The notes under the pieces: model-generated
The model's input: only the letters and a program-made list of their open reading frames with translations
Database searches by the model: none
Told to the model about the DNA's origin: nothing
Part shown: in pieces, positions 22,105 to 26,296 of the stretch
How positions within the stretch are numbered: the first letter of the stretch is position 1
How the letters are laid out: each line of letters begins with the position of its first letter
Translations under genes and position numbers: made by a program
From: a virus
Virus record (IMG/VR): IMGVR_UViG_3300032223_001093
Span: 1-26,296 of that record
Direction: 5' to 3' (one strand)
Length of the DNA: 26,296 bases

Positions 22105-23119
22105 GACTAATCTATTCAAAAAAGCCGCTGTCTTTACAGACATTCACTTTGGGTTAAAATCAAACAGTACTTTGCATAATGAAGACTGTTTGTCTTTTGT
22201 TAAATGGGCTACTGCCAAAGCTAAAGAAGAAGGATGCGACACAGCATTATTTCTCGGCGACTGGCACAACAATCGTGCTAGTATTAATATCCTAACACTA
22301 CAATACAGTCTACAAGCACTAGAGCACTTAAATGCGAATTTCGACAATACTTACTTTATTCCTGGAAATCACGATTTGTATTATCGCGACAAACGTGATG
22401 TACAATCTGTGGAGTGGGCCAAGCACCTTAGTAACATCCATATTTGCAACGATTGGATTAATTACGGCGACGTCACTATCGCTCCGTGGCTTGTCGGTGA
22501 TGACTTCAAGAAACTCAAAAAGCTAAAAGGCAAGTATATGTTTGGGCATTTTGAATTGCCCGGTTATTTAATGAATGCTATGGTAGCTATGCCGGACCAT
22601 GGAGAAATGTCAGCTACAGACTTAAATGGCTTTGAGCATGTATTCTCGGGGCACTTCCACAAACGACAAACTAAAGGCAATGTTACTTACATTGGCAACT
22701 GCTTTCCACACAACTATGCCGATGCCGGTGACGACGATCGCGGTATGATGATTTTAGAATGGGACAAAGAGCCTGTATATCACGCTTGGCCCAATCAGCC
22801 TTTATATCGTGTGTTTAGCTTAAAGGACGTGCTTAATCACACAGAGGTAATGCTTCGACCAAATATGCACGTCCGTGTAAACTTAGACGTAGACATTAGT
22901 TATGAAGAAGCTACGTTTATCAAAGAAACATTTATCGACACTTATAAGTTGCGTGAGATTACACTTATCCCAGCTAAAGTAACCGACTTAACCGACTACG
23001 AAATACAAGGCAATATTGAATTTGAATCGGTGGATCAAATTGTATTTGGTCAATTAAACTCAATTGAAAGCACACAGTTTAACAAAAATCTATTGTTAGA
23101 CATTTACAGGAATTTATAA
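22103..23119 (+). CDS. 47: Recombination endonuclease subunit, gp47-like (Mre11/SbcD type)
   Basis: A 338-residue metallophosphoesterase, the nuclease half of the gp46/gp47 complex, which in T4 resects DNA ends for recombination-dependent replication and host DNA breakdown. All metal-site motifs are present: FTDIHFG (D13, H15), LGDWHNNR (D53), GNHD at 88-91, GHFE at 148-151 and SGHFHKRQ at 182-189. The length equals T4 gp47 (about 339). The C-terminal third is the less conserved partner-binding region. The ATG at 22103 has no ribosome site; it lies about eight bases after a -10 element and inside a palindrome, so leaderless initiation is likely. Its stop overlaps the ANL gene by one base, which separates it from its usual neighbour gp46. 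Confidence 0.93.
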   Translation: MTNLFKKAAVFTDIHFGLKSNSTLHNEDCLSFVKWATAKAKEEGCDTALFLGDWHNNRASINILTLQYSLQALEHLNANFDNTYFIPGNHDLYYRDKRDVQSVEWAKHLSNIHICNDWINYGDVTIAPWLVGDDFKKLKKLKGKYMFGHFELPGYLMNAMVAMPDHGEMSATDLNGFEHVFSGHFHKRQTKGNVTYIGNCFPHNYADAGDDDRGMMILEWDKEPVYHAWPNQPLYRVFSLKDVLNHTEVMLRPNMHVRVNLDVDISYEEATFIKETFIDTYKLREITLIPAKVTDLTDYEIQGNIEFESVDQIVFGQLNSIESTQFNKNLLLDIYRNL

Positions 23120-24570
23120 TGGAAGTTATTAGCAGGCACTACGTCACACCTAATTTATTGTATAATGGACCAACTGGTTTTCAAAAGTTTAATTACAATG
23201 ATTTAGTTGATAGTATTAACTTTTGGAAAATTATATTGTACGAAGGTTACAATATGCGCCCGGGCATGAGTATTGCATTAGTTGATCAAACCGTTAAATT
23301 CTCTTATTGTAGTTTATTCTTTGCAGCCGCCGAATTGGGTTTGAAGATTTTAATTTTCCCCGAGAAGTCTAATCTTAACGACGGATATAGTCCTAAGATG
23401 GAAAGCATTACAAAAAAATGGGGATTAGTAGATTTAATTTATCACGACCAACTTGTTATCAAAACACCAGCATTGTTAGCTATGTGCAATCGTTACGGAA
23501 AACAAACAATAAACGAAAATGTATTTTATAGTTATTCTATAAAAGACCACGATCTATTTGAAGAAATTAAAGAAAAAATATTCCCAGAGCCTAGTGATGT
23601 TTTAGTGTGGACCGCTACTAGCGGTACTACTGCTGAACCTAAATTACTTGAATACACGCACGAACAATTATATAGAATTGGCACACGGAATGCCCAGGTA
23701 CTTGATTTGCCTGGGCAAAGTATTGCACACTTACGCAATATGCATCATGCTAGTGTGTTGATGTCTAACTTTTTACCAGCATTTGGATTTGTAGACTCTC
23801 ATCACGAATTTGTCATTGATTTGTCTACCGATGTAACTAACGGGCAACTTATTAATTTTATTAATAAAAATAAAATTTCTCGATTGGTAATCCCGTGGAA
23901 AACTATGCTTGATAGTTTACTCAGTTACATGATTAAAAATAATATAAAGTTTGAACACGAACTTCATGTTATTGTTGGCGGATTTTATGTAACAGTTGAC
24001 TACATTAAAACTATGCAGGCTACCAATATTACAAAAATTGTTAGTATGTATGGCAGCAATGAAACATTTGGACCAATTTTATTACGTACCGTTGACCAAC
24101 ATGCGTCTACGGACAACTATGTAGATGGCTATTTAGGTACTCCACCCGACGACTTTTATCAAATTGACTTAGTCGGTGATCGACTTCAAGTTACGTGTCC
24201 TGCTATATTTGCGGGCACAAAAACATTAGAAGATATCTTTACTGGCAACAACGAGATTGGGTATACTCATAGTGGGCGAAGTAATTTTTACAGAATTAAT
24301 GAAGTGGATTTTTTACCACAAGATATTAATCGAGTTATTAGGTCAGCAACAGATAATACAGAAGTTGACGTAGTTGTTGATTTACCTCGCCAAAAATTGT
24401 ATGCAGCAATATGGTCTGGTGCGTTTAACCTAACCATTGCTAATCGTTACTTAGCTATCGAATATCCCGGTCTAACTATCGCTGATTCAGATTTACTAGA
24501 TAAACGAAAATTTGAAGATTTTAAATTAAATCAAGATGCATTACGAATGCATTTTAGAAGCCGACAGTAA
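23119..24570 (+). CDS. ANL-superfamily adenylating enzyme (acyl-CoA synthetase/AMP-ligase-like)
   Basis: A 483-residue AMP-forming enzyme that should activate a carboxylate with ATP as an acyl-adenylate; substrate and acceptor are unknown. The phosphate-binding loop is TSGTTAEPK at 167-175 (family TSGTTGxPK). The A5 motif is MYGSNE at 310-315 (YGxTE). The hinge region reads SGR at 385-387 followed by LPQDINRVI at 399-407. FKLNQDALR at 468-476 aligns with the family GKIDRKALR, so K469 is the likely catalytic lysine. The ribose-binding TGD appears as TGN (375-377), an Asp to Asn change, with a shortened loop after it. It is a little shorter than typical members (500-600). AGGA lies about eight bases before the ATG, which forms TAATG with gp47. 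No carrier-protein or thioesterase gene is nearby. Confidence 0.85.
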   Translation: MEVISRHYVTPNLLYNGPTGFQKFNYNDLVDSINFWKIILYEGYNMRPGMSIALVDQTVKFSYCSLFFAAAELGLKILIFPEKSNLNDGYSPKMESITKKWGLVDLIYHDQLVIKTPALLAMCNRYGKQTINENVFYSYSIKDHDLFEEIKEKIFPEPSDVLVWTATSGTTAEPKLLEYTHEQLYRIGTRNAQVLDLPGQSIAHLRNMHHASVLMSNFLPAFGFVDSHHEFVIDLSTDVTNGQLINFINKNKISRLVIPWKTMLDSLLSYMIKNNIKFEHELHVIVGGFYVTVDYIKTMQATNITKIVSMYGSNETFGPILLRTVDQHASTDNYVDGYLGTPPDDFYQIDLVGDRLQVTCPAIFAGTKTLEDIFTGNNEIGYTHSGRSNFYRINEVDFLPQDINRVIRSATDNTEVDVVVDLPRQKLYAAIWSGAFNLTIANRYLAIEYPGLTIADSDLLDKRKFEDFKLNQDALRMHFRSRQ

Positions 24571-24599
24571 TTGACTATACCCATAATTTTATCTATACT
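24571..24599 (+). promoter_or_regulatory. Sigma70-like promoter for gp46, very short leader
   Basis: TTGACT (24571-24576) begins on the first base after the ANL stop codon; a 17-base spacer and TATACT (24594-24599) follow. Both hexamers match five of six consensus bases, making this the best promoter in the window. The predicted start near 24606 leaves about four bases before the gp46 ATG, too short for a ribosome site, and none is present. Confidence 0.7.
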
Positions 24600-24609
24600 A
24601 GTAAACTAA

Positions 24610-26296
24610 ATGTTTAAAATAAAAACTCTAACCGTTAAAAACTTTATGAGCGTGGGTAACACTACCCAGGCGGTTAACTTTGACCGCAGTGATTTGACCT
24701 TGGTATTGGGTGAAAACTTAGACTTGGGCGGAGACGACTCCGGTGCTCGCAACGGTACAGGTAAAACTACAATTATTAATGCTTTGAGCTATGCCTTGTA
24801 CGGTAACGCACTTACTAACATTAAGAAAGACAACTTAATCAATAAGACTAACCAAAAGAACATGGTGGTTACTATTGATTTTGAAAAGGACGGAGTAAGT
24901 TACAGAATTGAACGAGGACGTAAGCCAACAGGCATGCGCTTCTGGGTAGGCGACACAGAAAAAGAAGTAACTGATGATGCACAAGGTGATAGCCGCGAAA
25001 CACAACAAGAAATAGAACGTATGCTAGGTATGAGTCACGATATGTTTAAGCATATTGTAGCACTTAACACTTATACTGAGCCATTCCTAGCACTTAAGGC
25101 AAACGATCAGCGAACCATTATTGAACAATTATTAGGTATTACGCTATTAAGTGAAAAGGCTGATAAGTTAAAAGAATCTAATAAAGTAACTAAAGATGCT
25201 ATTACACAAGAAGAGTTTCGTATTAAAGCTGTAGGCGATGCTAACAAGCGCATCGAAGAACAAATTGAAAGCCTAAAGCGTAGACAAACTCTATGGAATA
25301 ACAAACACGATGAAGAGATTAATAAGATTCAAGCGGCAATTGAAGAATTACAGAAGATCGACATCCAGGCCGAGATTCAGGCACACTCGGCGTTTAAAAC
25401 TTGGGATCAGAAACGAAAGGATCTCAATGAACTATCGTCGGCGATTAGTCGGGCAAAGTTGGACCTTTCCCGGGAAGAAAAAACGATTAGCAAGATATCT
25501 GCAGAGATCGTTTCATTGGAGAATCATACGTGTCATACCTGTGGACAGGATTTCCATGACGAAAAGCACCAACAAGTATTGGGACTCAAGCAGGGAGATC
25601 TATCTAGAGCAACTGAGGCTAAGGAAGAACATGCTACCCTCCTGGCTGAACTACAATCAGCTCACGATGGGTTGGGCAAATTAGAACCACGTCCAGAAAC
25701 GTTTTATGATAAAGAGTCAGATGCTATCCATCATCAAGCATCCGTTGATAATTTAATTAAACAATTAACAGCCAAGGCTGCAGAGTCCGATCCTTATGTA
25801 GAACAAATTGCAGAAATGCAAACACAGGGCTTAGAAGAAATTAGTTATGATGTTATGAACGAATTAACTAACATTCGTGAGCACCAAGAGTTCTTGCTTA
25901 AACTATTAACAAACAAAGATTCATTTATTCGTAAACGTATTATTGATCAAAATTTAAGTTATTTAAATGCCCGCTTGGGACAATACCTGGATCGTATTGG
26001 ATTACCACACACAGTTAAGTTTAACAACGACTTATCTGTATCCATTACTGAGCTAGGTAGAGATTTAGACTTTGACAACTTGTCACGTGGTGAACGCAAC
26101 AGACTTATTTTAAGTTTGTCGTGGGCGTTCCGTGATGTTTGGGAAAGTTTATATCAACCCATTAACTTGTTGTTCATTGACGAGTTAGTCGACAGCGGTA
26201 TGGATAGCTCGGGTGTAGAAAACAGTCTTGCTATCCTTAAAAAGATGAGTAGAGAAAGCAACAAATCAATTTGGTTAGTGTCACACAAAGATGAAC
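24610..26296 (+). CDS. 46: Recombination endonuclease subunit, gp46-like (Rad50/SbcC type), C-terminus cut by window
   Basis: 562 codons are open from the ATG at 24610 to the window edge. T4 gp46 is 560 residues, so only a short tail should be missing. It is the SMC-like ATPase partner of gp47. The N-terminal ATPase half has Walker A RNGTGKTT at 47-54, preceded by an acidic GENLDLGGDDSG loop. Charged heptad-rich coiled coils follow, with a zinc-hook C308-H-T-C311 between them. The second ATPase half has the ABC signature LSRGERN at 491-497, Walker B LLFIDE ending at D524-E525, a D-loop DSGMD, and a switch histidine in SHKDE at the edge. The coiled coils are short, as in phage members. It has its own promoter and no ribosome site, and lies downstream of the ANL gene. 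Confidence 0.95.
   Translation, partial: MFKIKTLTVKNFMSVGNTTQAVNFDRSDLTLVLGENLDLGGDDSGARNGTGKTTIINALSYALYGNALTNIKKDNLINKTNQKNMVVTIDFEKDGVSYRIERGRKPTGMRFWVGDTEKEVTDDAQGDSRETQQEIERMLGMSHDMFKHIVALNTYTEPFLALKANDQRTIIEQLLGITLLSEKADKLKESNKVTKDAITQEEFRIKAVGDANKRIEEQIESLKRRQTLWNNKHDEEINKIQAAIEELQKIDIQAEIQAHSAFKTWDQKRKDLNELSSAISRAKLDLSREEKTISKISAEIVSLENHTCHTCGQDFHDEKHQQVLGLKQGDLSRATEAKEEHATLLAELQSAHDGLGKLEPRPETFYDKESDAIHHQASVDNLIKQLTAKAAESDPYVEQIAEMQTQGLEEISYDVMNELTNIREHQEFLLKLLTNKDSFIRKRIIDQNLSYLNARLGQYLDRIGLPHTVKFNNDLSVSITELGRDLDFDNLSRGERNRLILSLSWAFRDVWESLYQPINLLFIDELVDSGMDSSGVENSLAILKKMSRESNKSIWLVSHKDE

Noticed and set aside
25310-25684. 124-residue Arg-rich plus-strand ORF
   Set aside because: It is an out-of-frame shadow of the gp46 coiled-coil region; the gp46 frame is intact with all its motifs.
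1-26296. tRNA genes, CRISPR arrays, insertion sequences, integrase or attachment sites
   Set aside because: Genes are packed with gaps of at most 131 bases, and no cloverleaf, regularly spaced DNA repeat, terminal inverted repeat or recombinase motif was seen.

Overview
The window is part of the genome of a contractile-tailed phage of the T4 superfamily (myovirus). Diagnostic genes are a T4-type baseplate set (gp6, gp25, gp53 and gp5-like proteins), a gp55-like late sigma factor and the gp46/gp47 recombination nuclease pair. The long gp6, the giant gene after it, the AT-rich sequence and the auxiliary metabolic-type genes resemble marine T4-like phages of cyanobacteria, SAR11 or methylotrophs. 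That lineage is an inference; no host is identifiable. I see no tRNA, CRISPR array, insertion sequence or integrase, and no non-coding stretch longer than 131 bases.

Layout: two divergent blocks meet at an intergenic region at 19853-19983. The left block (1-19852, minus strand) is a packed late, structural module. In transcription order it holds a tube/baseplate-junction-like protein, gp53, a large hub-like protein, a gp5-like spike without a lysozyme domain, a separate small lysozyme-like protein, gp25, gp6, and a giant protein open for at least 3513 codons that leaves the window at base 1. Three AT-rich octamers resembling T4 late promoters (core ATAAATA) lie in front of the first gene, gp25 and gp6.

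The right block (19984-26296, plus strand) holds the late sigma factor, a radical SAM protein with an N-terminal twitch-like cysteine cluster, gp47 (Mre11/SbcD-like), an ANL-superfamily adenylating enzyme, and gp46 (Rad50/SbcC-like), cut by the window edge close to its C-terminus. Good sigma70-like promoters precede gp55, gp47 and gp46. Those of gp47 and gp46 lie so close to the ATG that the mRNAs are predicted to be almost leaderless. The radical SAM and ANL genes have no promoter of their own that I can see. Each is joined to the core gene before it by a 1-base TAATG stop/start overlap, so they look like cargo carried on essential genes.

How it fits together: host-type promoters would drive the right block early or mid infection. 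It makes the sigma factor that would read the ATAAATA octamers of the left block, and the gp46/47 nuclease that in T4 serves recombination-dependent replication. The left block then builds the baseplate and tail tip. The most unusual items are the giant repeat-bearing baseplate/tail protein, the split of spike and lysozyme-like domain into two coupled genes, the ANL enzyme wedged between gp47 and gp46, and the nearly leaderless promoters, one of which carries a perfect 14-bp palindrome across the -10 element and start codon.
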